Part shown: piece by piece, positions 1 to 12,173 of the stretch
How the letters are laid out: every line of letters starts with the position of its first letter
Position numbering within the stretch: position 1 is the first letter of the stretch
Assembly: GCA_039881045.1 (NCBI GenBank)
Contig: JAYWVB010000004.1
Coordinates: 1,213,139-1,277,138 of the forward strand
Source: Chaetomium olivaceum
Taxonomy: Eukaryota > Ascomycota > Sordariomycetes > Sordariales > Chaetomiaceae
DNA length: 64,000 nt
Direction: 5' to 3'
Made by a program: the position numbers and the translations under genes
Notes under the pieces: model-generated
What the model saw: only the letters and a program-made list of their open reading frames with translations
Told to the model about the DNA's origin: nothing
The model's database searches: none

Positions 1-16
1 TGCCCGGCCGCGCCTC

Positions 17-2903
17 ATGGCCCAACCTCATGCCGATCCCGCAGCGGAGCCAGTGGTTCCTTTGACAACCACCAATGGTCACACGCAGCAAAGCCGATGG
101 CGCAGGTTTTTTGGTCGGGATAAGGACAATGGAACCGAAAGCGTGGCGGATTCAGCCGTGAAAGGCGAGGAGGGCTTTGAGCAACCAGATGACGCCAGAG
201 CCGGCCTCATTCAACGTGTCTCCCGGAAAGTCGTCCCAGGCCTGCCCCGAACTCAAACATTTAAAAGGCAGCGTTCCGAGGTGCGGAGCAGGTTAGAACC
301 TGTCCACCCTACACCCGCCGAGCGAAGGACAGTCTCCATGGACAGGCGTGTGCGTGATTCCAACACCGCTTTCAACCACCCGGACCCGCGAACCAGCGCC
401 CCCGACTTCCTGCACCACTATCTGAGCAACCCGCCTTCTCCTTCCTTCCCCATGAGTCCGCCAGAGGACTGGCCTGACGCGCCTGAGGACCTCGAAACCC
501 TCGACGCCGATATGGACTCGGTCCACGATGACTTTCTTTACGACGTCGATGCTCTCTCCAAGATGGATGTCCAGTCCTTGACTACTTCGCAATACGACGC
601 CTTAATCGAGAGCGAGCTAGAGCGCAAATGGATCCTCAACCTGTCCATGTACTTCCGGGACAAGTCCAAGAGGGAAAAGTTCTTCGTCACCTTCCGCCAG
701 CATGAACACCACTGGCGACGCGTCACCGTCTCGCTCGACTACCGTAATGCTCCAGAGAGCTCCCTCGAGGCTGACCTCGCTGGCACCCAATACCAGCGGG
801 ACAAGAGCGCCAAGATATACGAGGCCATCCGTGACAGTCTTGCCGAGATTGACTTCTACAGCACCGTCACCAACCTGAAACTGGAAACAAAAGAAGGGAG
901 GCTGCATGTTCACGTCGTCGAGGATGTTAATGTATGTCGTGCGAGTCTTCTGCCTGTAACCCCTGCTGACACCCATCAAGGAAATCATCAGCTACCCGCC
1001 AGTCCGGATGATCGAACACATGGACTGCAGAAGAGTCAAGGAGCGGGAGATTCACTTTGATTCGCACCTGTCGGGATTCGTTTACAAGGTTCAAGTGCAT
1101 GGCAGGCTGCTGATAAAGAAGGAAATCCCGGGCCCGGACACGGTCGACGAATTTCTGTACGAGATCAACGCGCTTCACCAGCTCTGTCCCGCCAAGAACG
1201 TGATCGAGTTCTACGGAATTGTCGTCGACGACAGGGAAGAACACGTCACAGGCCTGCTCATCAGCTACGCCTCTCAGGGTGCCCTAATCGATGTCATCTT
1301 CGACAACGACCATTCGCTGCCATGGTGCACGCGAGAGAAATGGGCCCGCCAGATTGTCGGCGGTTTATCCGAGATTCATGAGGCCGGCTTTGTCCAAGGC
1401 GATTTCACCTTGTCTAATATTGTCATTGACAAGAACTACGATGCAAAGATCATCGACATCAACCGACGGGGCTGCCCAATCGGGTGGGAACCTCCGGAAG
1501 CAACGCCTTTGGTTGAGAGCAATCAACGAATCTCCATGTACATCGGCGTCAAGTCCGATCTCTATCAGCTCGGAATGGTTCTCTGGGCTTTGGCAACACA
1601 AGAGGATGACCCTGATGCATATGGCCGCCCGTTAAAACTCGACCCAGATATCCAGGTGCCAGCGTGGTACAGATGCATCGTGAGCACTTGTCTAAGCACT
1701 GAGCCCAGGGATCGTGTCCAGGCCATCCAGCTTCTGTCGTGGTTTCCCGAGCCAGAAGAGGAAAGTCAGTATGGTGGCGTCACTGGGTCCGCCGTGTCCG
1801 TAAACGGCAACGGCAATGCTCGGCATGACTACTTGTCGCCGAGCGGCTTACCGCGAATCAAGGCCGTCCACCCTCAGAATGACTGGGCCTTCGTGGGCTG
1901 GAGTAATCACCCGGCGGACGAGCCCTTTTACTATCCGAGCAGGGGCCGATCTCCGCCATCGCCGATGCCGAGCAACCAAGGAGACCATGACCCCGGGCGA
2001 TTCGGTCACCAATCGTATACTTGGTCCGAGAGCTACAACCGTGCGCCCACCGTGCCGTCTGTTGACCACGTTCTCGCCAGGGAGTCTCGAGGGAAAGCGA
2101 TGTCTGCTGGTCCGCAGGGTAGCGAGGAGACATTGGAGACATATGCGGACGGACCTTATCGCTTCCGGGGTGCTGTGACCGAGACAAGCAAGGATGACGA
2201 AGTCTCTGCACAACGAGGACGCTCAGAGCAAAGGAAATACGATGGTGGGGGGACGGAGCAGGTGGCGTGTGACGGCCGGGGCTCGATTTTGGCATCAAAA
2301 CAGAACCCACCGCCGCTACCCCAGAGTATCGGAGAGGAAGGACATGCTGCCGGAGGTGGGGATGGGGCCCAGAGCCAGGGGCACACGAAACCGGGATCAC
2401 AGGCCGATAGCGGAAAGGACCTCACAGAGCGCGCCAGCACCCCCCGGGAGCATCGAGGCTATTATATCGGCAGCAGGGAACGGTCCGTCTCTCGCGGGAG
2501 GAGCGGTAAAACATCGACGGAGTCAGCATCACGACAGGACGCTCAGCAAAGAACAATCATCACTACCGCCAATGAACAGTCAACCCACGGCCTTCCTGCC
2601 GCTGCCAGCAGTGGGAACTACGAGGGCGATGCCCGAACTGACAGGGACGGACATCTACACACCTCCGGAAACGAAGTCAACGCAACCCACAAACCACCCG
2701 TGCCAGACCCGCCTCCGGTTGCGCACACCAAATTTGAGCGGGCGAATGACGACCTAAAGGGTGTCGGTTCAGCTTTGGGTCCTATTAATATCGACGACCG
2801 CGACGCGAATCGACGACATGAGATCAACATTGACGAGGATCTGGTCTCGGAGCTTGAGAAGGGCCTTGGAGAGGTCCCAGCTACCACCAACGACAGAAGA
2901 TGA
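17..2903 (+). CDS. protein kinase-like (possible pseudokinase) protein
   Basis: Two exons, 17-931 and 981-2903, give about 945 residues. The 49-nt intron starts GTATGT, ends CAAG and keeps phase 0. The frame is open to the window edge, so the true start may lie upstream. Residues 1-300 are basic and Ser/Pro-rich, and a kinase-like fold covers about 330-560. A lysine stands in LIKKEI (about 349). The catalytic loop reads QGDFTLSN (about 445), keeping the catalytic Asp and the Asn but replacing HR. DFG is replaced by DIN (about 463), the APE-like site is WEPPE, and the F-helix Asp is in SDLYQLG. The tail (560-945) is low-complexity and probably disordered. Known of the family: HRD and DFG changes often accompany weak or absent phosphotransfer. 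Substrate and pathway are unknown. Homologues appear common in Sordariomycetes, but I recall no name. Confidence 0.8.
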
Positions 2904-5566
2904 CGACTAACGACGGGAAGCGTTTGTTTGTTGTCGTATATACACGGTATTTTCTTTTAATCTCTCCTCTTTGGTGACTTATAATCGTATGCGGTGCTTT
3001 CATTTTACTTTTTATTCATGGGGGCGGCTTTATAGCGAGGGTGGGCGCAAGCGCAAAGGACAAGGTGACTTGGTTCATTGGGTTTTGAGTGAGGGAGTAG
3101 GGACAGGCGCGCGGACATGGGCGACGGTGGGAGGCACTCTGAATGATTTATGACTTTTTGCGTTGCTATTTCGCCATTTCTACTTGCCATCTATCATTGC
3201 ATTTGACGCTGGTTATTGTTGGGTGGCATTCTGTTATTCTTGTTACTATTGTTGCTTCGACCTAAATTATTCTAATACGTTCTGCAAAGGACAAGTGTGT
3301 TATGATTTGCAACAAGACGCTGAAGTTCCATGTTGTTGGTGTTGGTTCAGGGTCGATATTCATATGAATGCTGTTGGCTTTGTTGACTTACATTGTTTTC
3401 CGTAAACTACCAGATGTATTGACTGCTTTCATAGTTACTTTTCGAGGTCTGCGCTCCCCGTTTTCGAGGAAAACAAAGCCAAGGCAACGAACATATTTAA
3501 CACCTTCCCGACGGCGTCCCTCCTGACAAAGCTATTATGACCTTGCCGTGGTGGCATTGCTTTGACACGGACGTTTCCTTCGCCAAACTCCACAAAGCGC
3601 AACCCAACACACATTCATACCGCTTGACAGAGGAGAGACTCATAGGAAACGGACGAGCTCCTCTACCTTAACCGGCCCGCTCAATATGAAGTCTTGGACG
3701 GCATTCATGCCTCGGATAGAGAGAGCAACTCCGAAGTATGTCCATACGATGTGGCGGGCTCCGTCGGGATCGAGGCTCTGACAAAACTTACGGAGAGCTA
3801 AGACATCACTACCTTAGTGCATGTAGTTATGTGTGCCCGACCTCCACAATCCCACTCGACCAAGGATGTGTGTTTCAGGCGTGGTTGCAGAAGAGTGGTT
3901 GCTAAACTGAGTAGTTAACTAGCGGTGGGCGTGATATATGACTTTTTTTGATGAGGTGGCATAGGCACATATGTGTATTGTTAAAAGCTGCAGCAAGAAC
4001 TTGGGGGCCGCCTGTCAAAGAGTCCGGGCGCGCGGAAGACGACGGTGACAACAACAGCGTCACCGATGAAGTGGGTTTTTGCCGAACGGGGGGCGGTGTG
4101 GAGTGCCCGCTCCCGAAACTCCGGGGTGGCGGTGGAGACCGAGCAAAAGCGAACCGTGACGAATGTGATGCGAGCTGAAGGAGGATGTCACTCCATGCAG
4201 AGTAAGGGGTGAAAAACTCGGAAGTAAGCCTTGTTTTCTTACGTGTGCGGCGGGGTAGGACATTGAGCGGTGGCTTGAGTTGTTGACATTTTGAGGCATT
4301 ACTTGTTCGCAAAAGCCCAGTCCCCGAGTTATTCTGAATACCAAGTCGCCATCAACATCGGGAGGGAGTGTTCTCTTGGAGCGGCGGAAGTGGACACAAG
4401 ATCGCGGAGAGGCAGCCCCACCTTACAGGGCTGAGGACAAATGCCGCATTCCAGCCCTCAGCCCCACGGGCGGATGCTCTTCTGTGGCGGCCCGCGTTGT
4501 GATTGTGGCGTCAACAGCTCGCGTGCCAAACGCAGGAACGAGAAGATCCTTGTGAGTGGCTCGAGAGCGGGCATCTTGATGGGACAGGACGAACATGCGC
4601 GCGTCCCATCTCTCCTCAGCTACCAACAACCGAAAAATTGCATGTGATTCCCAAAACTGGTCAGAATATGGAGAACCCTTACAGTCAACGACTTTGCGAT
4701 ACCGTGAATTGCCACCCATTCCAAGCCGAGATGGGGCGGAGGTGTGGGTTTCTGATTTTTACCAGAAGCTTGGGGATGCGGTCAAGTGGGGCCCGGTTCG
4801 ACCGGTTCCCTCGTCCCCTGATACAAATAACCAATCAGCGAGCTGGGAGCTTCGCAAAGGCAGCCGAGAGGTCCAACACCTCCCCAACACTTTCCTCAAC
4901 AATTTCGGCCGGGACAACGGCTGCCCTCCAAACCTGGCTCTTTTGGGCAGGGAGAGGCGTTTCCAACGTGATGGCGTGTCGCACAGGCTTCGACAGGCTC
5001 TTCTCGGCCGAGGCCGAACAATTGATCTGGCCATGAGCTGCGGAAAACGGTCTTGGACCCGACCTGCCGAGCCGATTGTCTCTTCGAGATGCCCCAACGG
5101 ATGGAGTGGATGAAAGTGGCATGAGTGGCAACCGCCTTTTCTGGGTCGAGAAAGTCGATGACAGAGCCGGGAGGAGTTTCACGTTTCCATCTTGAATTTA
5201 ATTGTCCAATTGGAATGCCCGTTTTTTGTTGTTGAACACTGGGGACTGGTTTCGCTTTCCCATGCTCGCCATGCACCCATGGTGCCATGCAAGCACACAA
5301 CCAGGGAGCGACATTCCTTGACTGACACTTGGACCTTCCTCCTCAACCACCCGCAGCTGCTCCCTGCTTAAACCCACCCTTGCTCTTTTGCATTTCCATA
5401 TAATAACTTCCCGCCTTGTCACACCCTTCCCTTTCCACCTTGGCTCGACCAAGAACCTGCACCCCCTCCACCACTCTTCACATCGATCGACTCTGGTTGA
5501 TTGAGTGAGCATCCGGGGTAGACGTTGTTCCCGCATCGACGACACCTCAAACGAGCATCGTTCGCG
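2904..5566. other. gene-free 5' region of the desaturase gene
   Basis: This 2.66 kb stretch has no reading frame with coding character; the open frames in it overlap each other on both strands. It should hold the 3' UTR of the kinase-like gene and the promoter and leader of OLE1. The last 250 bases are rich in C and T, with an AT-rich patch near 5394-5406 that could serve as a TATA-like element. The leader runs through CT-rich sequence to the start at 5567. I see no tRNA or transposon here. Confidence 0.6.
4831..4837 (+). promoter_or_regulatory. CCAAT box upstream of OLE1
   Basis: The sequence CCAATCA lies about 736 bases before the OLE1 start codon. CCAAT is the binding site of the fungal HAP/AnCF complex, which also controls lipid and iron genes. 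A single short match in a long promoter is weak evidence. Confidence 0.25.
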
Positions 5567-7242
5567 ATGGCCTCGTCCACGTCCAAGGTGCCCGTGGCGC
5601 AAGCCGAGACCTTCCCGGACGGCACCACCGACCATGTTCCTCTGCGGAAGAAGACTTATGATCTCCGCAAGCCTCGTACGTTTCGGTCTATGTTATGTAC
5701 GTTGATGGTTTTGATATACTAACGATCGCCGATACAGACATCACCGAGCAACCGATAACATGGGCCAACTGGTACCAACATGTCAACTGGCTCAACACAT
5801 ACTTCATTATCGTTGTGCCTATGATTGGTCTTATCTCTTCGTACTGGATCTCCCTACAGTACAAGACGGCCATCTTCGCTGTCGTTTATTACTACTTCGC
5901 TGGCCTCGGCATTAGTAAGTTTCAACGATGGGGCGGGGAACATAAGGGGATGGCTCGGAATGACTAACACAACCCTCCAGCTGCCGGTTACCATCGTCTG
6001 TGGGCTCACTCGAGCTACAAGGCATCCCTTCCCCTCAAGATCTTCCTCGCCGCCGGTGGCGCTGCCGCCGTTGAGGGCAGCGCTCGTTGGTGGTCCAGCC
6101 TCCACCGCTCTCACCACCGCTACACCGATACCGAGAAGGACCCGTACTCGGTCCGCAAGGGCCTGCTTTACAGCCACATCGGATGGATGGTCATGAAGCA
6201 GAACCCCCGCCGCATCGGCCGCACCGACATCACCGACCTGAATGACGACGCTGTCGTTGTCTGGCAGCATCGCAACTACCTCAAGTCGGTTCTCACCATG
6301 GCCTTGATTGTGCCCACTCTCATCTGCGGTCTCGGCTGGGGTGACTTCTGGGGTGGTTTCGTCTACGGCGGTATCCTGAGAATGTGAGTTGCACCATCAC
6401 CCAATACCTACTTGTATTCCCCGTATACTAACCCCCATCTCAGCTTCTTCATCCAGCAGGCTACCTTCTGCGTCAACAGCTTGGCTCACTGGCTTGGCGA
6501 CCAACCCTTCGATGACCGCAACTCACCGAGGGACCACGTCATCACCGCTCTTGTTACTCTCGGCGAAGGCTACCACAAGTATGTGCATATTCCAGTCCCT
6601 TCGCTCCTCAAACCACGGTAACTAACTGTGATACCTAGCTTCCACCACGAGTTCCCCAGCGACTTCCGTAACGCGATCGAGTGGTGGCAATACGACCCTA
6701 CCAAGTGGTTCATCTGGACCATGAAGCAGCTCGGCCTCGCCTACAACCTGAAGACCTTCCCCCAGAATGAGATCGAGAAGGGCCGTGTCCAGCAGCAGCA
6801 GAAGAAGCTCGACCAGAAGCGCTCCACCCTCGACTGGGGTATCCCTCTCGAGAGCCTCCCCGTTGTCAGCTGGGACGATTTCGTCGAGGAGTCCAAGAAT
6901 GGCAAGGCCTGGATTGCCGTCGCTGGTGTCATCCACGACGTCGGCAAGTTCATCGCTGATCACCCCGGTGGCAAGGCGCTTATCTCGTCCGCCATCGGCA
7001 AGGACGCCACTGCTGTTTTCAACGGCGGTGTTTACAGCCACTCGAACGCCGCCCACAACCTGCTCTCAACGATGAGAGTCGGTGTCCTGAGGGGTGGCTG
7101 CGAGGTCGAGATTTGGAAGCGCGCCCAATCCGAGAACAAGGATGTCAACGCCGTCACCGACTCCTCTGGCCAGCGCATCGTCCGCGCCGGCGACCAGATC
7201 ACCCGTATCGGTCGTCCCATTACCACTGCCGACACCGCATAA
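5567..7242 (+). CDS. OLE1: stearoyl-CoA (acyl-CoA) delta-9 desaturase with cytochrome b5 domain
   Basis: Introduces the delta-9 double bond into palmitoyl- and stearoyl-CoA in the ER membrane. Five exons (5567-5675, 5738-5914, 5981-6383, 6444-6578, 6639-7242) encode 475 residues; all introns are GT-AG and 59-66 nt. The three histidine boxes of the di-iron site are intact: HRLWAH (100-105), HRSHH (137-141) and HNFHH (274-278). The last box is split by intron 4. Hydrophobic stretches near 45-90 and 185-245 fit four membrane spans. A C-terminal cytochrome b5 domain carries HPGG (383-386) and a second haem-ligand His near 409, so electrons need no separate b5. Length matches other fungal Ole1 proteins. 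The first ATG of the conserved frame is used, and no key residue is missing. Confidence 0.97.
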
Positions 7243-8833
7243 GTGGAGGCAGTTGGCACATTTGAAGAGGAAATATGTCACAGCTTGGGCCCTTAATATC
7301 GGCCAACCGCGAGAGGTGGCTGGCCGAGGGGTGTCCCTTTTTTCTCGACTTTAGACAGCTGTGGTGGCACACGTCATTGTTAAAAAGTGCTCGTCTGCTT
7401 TTGGGTCTTTTCCGGCGTTACGAGTGAATGGGTAATGGGATTGGAGTTTTCTGTCAATCACGGCGTGGCATTGGGGCATTGGCATGGTTTTAGAGGCATT
7501 AACGAGACTTGAATGTGAAAGACAAAAATATGACATCCACAATACTTACTCGCGGTTCTTGCATTTCCGAATGACTCAAGTGTTGCTGTCGTAACCTATA
7601 AAATATGCTGGCGGCTACTTCAACCTCATATGAGAGAGTTAACAGATGAAAGTGTTCAGCCTCGGCGAAGTTGTCAATCGTAACTGTTTGTTCTAACCAT
7701 CACCAGCGTGTTAGGGGAAGTGTGTGCATGTACGGGTGCTCTCAACCTGAGTCTTTCGAACCACTGAAGCAAACACAGTCGAGGAATATCCCCTTGATAC
7801 GAATACGCTGAGATCATGGCTTGGCTCGTAACTATGTATTCGCTGTTGTTCTCCGAGGTGAACTTGGGCAAGACGGGTCTTCTGACTTCTCTCTATCTCT
7901 CGACCACGCCGAGGGCCCATGGTGATATACTCCAGCACTGTTGAGCCTGAAGGGAGGGGGTGGGGTTTGGAACCAAGACACGGTTCAAACATCGGGCACT
8001 CTGTTATTCGTAGCAGGTTGAATTGTTCGAGAGAAGCATCAACTACCTAGATCTTTGCTTGTTTGTTGGTTGTGCTGTGATACCACCCTGACGGGACCCT
8101 CACTTATATCTACCGAACCCTGAATGTGAAGAAAAAGCAAAAAAAAAAAAAAAAGGGAGATGCAAAGGAAATAAAAAAGCTGGCGCAATATCGCCGATGG
8201 TGTCTAACCGATGCTGTCTGTCTTCCTGTAAAACTAAAAACGCATGTGATACCGCCCCAGTCCCAGGCTTTGACCCCCCTCAAGCCGAACTCTATGATGA
8301 CCCGAGAAGCGACGAAAGTGAAAGAGAGATGATTGCGCGTGTGTGAGGAACTGGTGAGATGGAGTAGAGATCCGAAAACCGTGAGAAAACCGCCCGTCCC
8401 GATGCACATCCACCTTAAATTCGCACGATGACCCTTGCCCAAGTCCCTAATTGATCCTTTCGTCGTGCCATGTAGTTCGCCCATGTGGATGTATATTGGC
8501 TCCTGACTCCCCCTGAAATGAACGAACGACCTGAAAATGCGCGTAAAAAACCGGAGATACCGCTAGATGATATCCCCAAGTGAACCCCTTGCCCGGCTGT
8601 CTGCTATGAAATGCGGAAACGATAATAATGGTCTGATGGAAGGAGCAGTTGATCGTGACGTCGTAGTTAGTGCTGCCCATCCATGCTGGAGAAACCTTAG
8701 AAGTTTTGCGAAGCGCTATCCTTGCCCTGCGTTTTATTTGATGATCTTGCGACGGACTCCAAGGGCCATTACGAAGACTTCGGAAGAAGTTGCATCTGTA
8801 TCCGCAGTGGTAATCAAGGGGATAGCTAGCCAT
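7243..8833. other. convergent intergenic region with poly-A run
   Basis: These 1.6 kb separate the 3' ends of OLE1 (plus strand) and the SNF2 gene (minus strand). They contain 3' UTR-like AT-rich patches and an uninterrupted A run near 8139-8154. I see no gene. The poly-A run is flanked by purine-rich sequence and shows no target-site duplication that would mark a retroposon. Confidence 0.6.
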
Positions 8834-11800
8834 TTATTTGAAGAGGCTGCGCAGGTCCATTAAGCGTTGTCTTGCAGCTTCGGTGCGGTCGGTAATCCTG
8901 TCATTAGGATCGCGATCCATGCTGAGGCTGGCTAGCTTCTTTTTCTTGTCCTGCAACTGGAGCATCTTCTCCTCGAAGCTATCCTTCATGATGAAACGGA
9001 CGGTGCGGACAGCGCGGGTCTGGCCCAATCGATGGACACGATCCACGGCTTGTGCTTCGGCAGCCGGGTTGAACTGCGGTTCCATGACGTAAACGCTGTT
9101 GCCGGCCGTCAAGTTGAGCCCTAGGCCGCCGGCCATGATGCTGACCAGGATGACCTGAACGGAGTGATCATCGCGGAACGCATCCATCGCGGCGTTTCGG
9201 GCTGGGCGAGACATTTTCCCATCCAGTCGTGTGTAGGTGATGCCAGCGTTATCCAGAGCGATCTGGATGAGATCGAGGTGCGAAGTCCAGCCGGAGAAGA
9301 CCACCGACTTGAATGGAGGCTCATCGGGGCACATGGCGCTCTGCTCCTTGTTCGCGAGCAGTTCCTCAACCAGGACACGAGTCTTCGTATGCGGCCCACT
9401 GTAGCGATCACCAGGAATAATCTTGCCTGTGCCGCCCTTGTTCTTCGCTACGCGGGACTCGTGCTCGATGTCCGCACGCTTGCGCCGCAGCTCGACGCAG
9501 GTTGACTTGGCGAGACGGGCACACACGTCGCAACCGTTTTGCTCGTTCCGCAGTAGGTTCACGCAGGGCGGGCAGTAGGTGTGGAAGCATCGTGCCATGT
9601 ACCCAAGGATGTCGTCCTGGCGATCGGACTCGGGGTCATCCACCTCGATAGCTCCCAGCTTAGTGTTGCACCTGGAGCAGTTGTCACTGTTTCCCTCCTG
9701 CATCAGATACAGCATCTCGTATGCTTTCTTCTCCGGCAGCACCGGTCGCTGGTCTTCTTCGTCGTCGCTGTCGAGGTCAATAGGTGTGTCAGCAGTCATG
9801 CCCTGAAGGTCAGCGAGGTCATCATCGTTGAGGAGCTCTTTGCCATGAGCACAAATCAAGCGGAGCTGTAGAATCGACCGCAGAATGTGTATCATGGTTT
9901 TGCCACCCACGATGCGCTCTTGACCTATGCCTTGACCGGTCAAGGCCCGGACACGGTCCTGCGCCGTCTTTGCGAACCAGTCGTACACCTGTCGCTCTTC
10001 GGGGCTGAAGTCCAACCTCATAACCTCGTCCGTGCGATCAGGAAGATGGATCTTGTCTTTGAGCCTCCGCAGGGTGATTGTGTCAATGAGAACGCGGAGT
10101 TTGGGCACGATCTCCGGATCTGCGGCCTTGAAGGGTTGGATGATGAACTGTAGAAACTTGCTCTTCTCGTCGAAGGGCTTCAGCCGCAAAAACGCGAGAA
10201 GCGCAGCCAGATCCTCCAATTTGTTCTGGACCGGAGTTCCGGTGACGGCCCACCGACGGTTTGCCTGCAGGCGGCAAATTGACTTGAATGCCAAAGTATT
10301 CTGTTCCCGGATCGTGTGGGCTTCATCTAGGACGATGCGGAACCAACCGATCTCCTCGAGAGGATATGCTCCCCGCTTCCGCTTGTTACGCGAGTTGAGT
10401 TCGCTGACGACAGAGCCGTAGGTGGTGATGACTAGGTCAAACTGTGCCAATTGCGCGACGTCCTTGATGCGGTTGGGCCCGTGGTAGATGTGGTAGGAGA
10501 TTGTTCCTGGCTTGATATGCTGCTTGATCTGCTCTTCCCAGTTGGTGACGGTGCTCAAGGGGCAGACGAGCAAAGTCGCCTTCGCGTTCTGCCGCAGCGG
10601 CGTCAGATCAAGAGACGCTGGCCTCGGCATCTCGAACTGTTGTTGGAAAGGGTGTTGTGATCTCCGCTCGGGAGCTCTCGGCTGGACTGGGGCAAGCTGC
10701 GACCAACGCTCTGCGGCGTCGAGAGTCTTGGTAAGCAGCGATAGCACGCTGAGAGTCTTACCCAGCCCCATCATATCGGCCAGGATACCACCCAAAGTCG
10801 ACGGGGGCTGCTCTCGCTGGGTCTGGTTGGTGACAACATTGTAATAGGCCACGGTGCCAAACCGGTCTTTCTTGCGCTGCCAAGTGGACGTGATCAGGGC
10901 CTTACCGGAGTCCGGTAACTGCTCAGACTCTCGAGCCGTCATGAAGAAAAGGGCCTGCCGCTGATGCTTGAGGAGAGTCGTCAGAATCCGCGGGTCAGGA
11001 TCCGCTTCAGGGAGCTCCTCGGATTTAGGGAGGGAGTCAAAAACACCCAAGACCTCGGAGCGAATCTCTTCGACCGTGCGCACCACGGGCGGTAGGCGGT
11101 ACTGCTGACTGCTGCTCCCGTTGTTCACACGGGCGTTTGAAGGGAGCCTGTTCTCAGTTGCCATGGGGTTGAAAACTCTGACTCCGCTCTCAACCCGCGG
11201 TGGGCTCACAAGGTTGAGCTTCCTAGCAGCCATGATGATTTCCGACCTGATTGGCGAATTTTCGAGGTCCATAGACCATGAGCTCAAACTTGCAACTAAA
11301 TGAGGTCGGCCCGCCAATCTGCTCGCCGGGGAGCTTCCGCCTCGACGGGATCCGGCAATCTGTTCGTATCCGCAGTGCCGAGTCTAACAGAGGGGCCAGG
11401 CACTCTGCTGTCTTGACATCGATTACGCCAAAGATGTGGCGTGTGTGGTCGTAGACAGAGATTATATTCGTCTGGTCTTCTGACTTTCTCTTCAGCACAA
11501 CCTTGACCTGCGGCCAATAGCCATCACCGTTAATGGAGACCATGCCCGGTTTTGGTGCTGGGACCCTGTGACAGTTAATTGAGGCACCCTCCACCATCCC
11601 GTAACAGACCTCCTCATCTTTCACTGGATCTTTGGGTGTCTGGGCTAGCGAAACTGGTTCCGAGTCACCCTCGGTCAGATCGATTGTTTCGGATGGCTTT
11701 CGTGCTGGTTTGGGCTGGTTGGCATCCACAAACTGCTGCTGCTTAAGGTGCTGGGTGAGAATGCTGGTTCCTGCCCCGGAGAAAGCAGAAAAGGAAGCGT

Positions 11801-12173
11801 TGTGTGCCGGAAGCAGGGGTGTAGGGTCGTTCTCGTTCGTAGTCTTCCTACGCTTCGGCTGAGGAACAGCGGTGCGATCTTGCACATTATGTAGACGCTC
11901 GATGCTGTGACTGAAGCCGTTTTGGTAAAACGGCATGTTTGAAGGGTGGCGCGCACCATGCTGGTCCATGGGGTTCCCAGACGATGTGAGTGGTATGCCG
12001 GCGAAATCGACAGCCAGTTGTTCGCCGGGACTGGCGAACTGGAAAGACATCTCCGGCTGCACGGATTGAGCCGAATGAGTCGAGGAAACAGGCACAGCGC
12101 CGGCCGACTGCGGCCTGGCAGGCGGGGAGGTCCCAGCCTTGCCTGGATTTAGCAACGCAGCGGGACTCCACAT
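8834..12173 (-). CDS. SNF2-family DNA-dependent ATPase with RING finger (HLTF/Rad5/Rad16-like)
   Basis: The ATG is at 12173 and the stop at 8834-8836. The N-terminus is disordered with a TIDLTEGD patch like a SUMO-interacting motif, followed by a region with YGPRKFANQVG near 11250. The helicase core has DMMGLGKT (Walker A, near 10780), LDEAHT (motif II, near 10325) and TGTPVQNKLEDL. A C3HC4-like RING finger lies between the two lobes at about 9525-9690, an order typical of Rad5/Rad16/HLTF ubiquitin ligases in DNA-damage tolerance or repair. The C-lobe has QAVDRVHRLGQ. The frame changes once near 11233-11246. Either a 58-nt intron (11189-11246, weak donor GTCGGA) is removed, giving 1,093 residues, or there is one surplus base. 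I favour the latter because both frames read like conserved coding sequence. Whether it is Rad5, Rad16 or HLTF cannot be settled here. Confidence 0.85.

Noticed and set aside
4595..5113. 172-codon open frame upstream of OLE1
   Set aside because: Four overlapping frames on both strands compete here, which points to a stop-poor GC-rich stretch rather than a gene.
8139..8154. Poly-A run as a sign of a retroposed gene
   Set aside because: No coding remnant upstream and no flanking direct repeats were seen; it lies in a 3' intergenic region where A runs are common.
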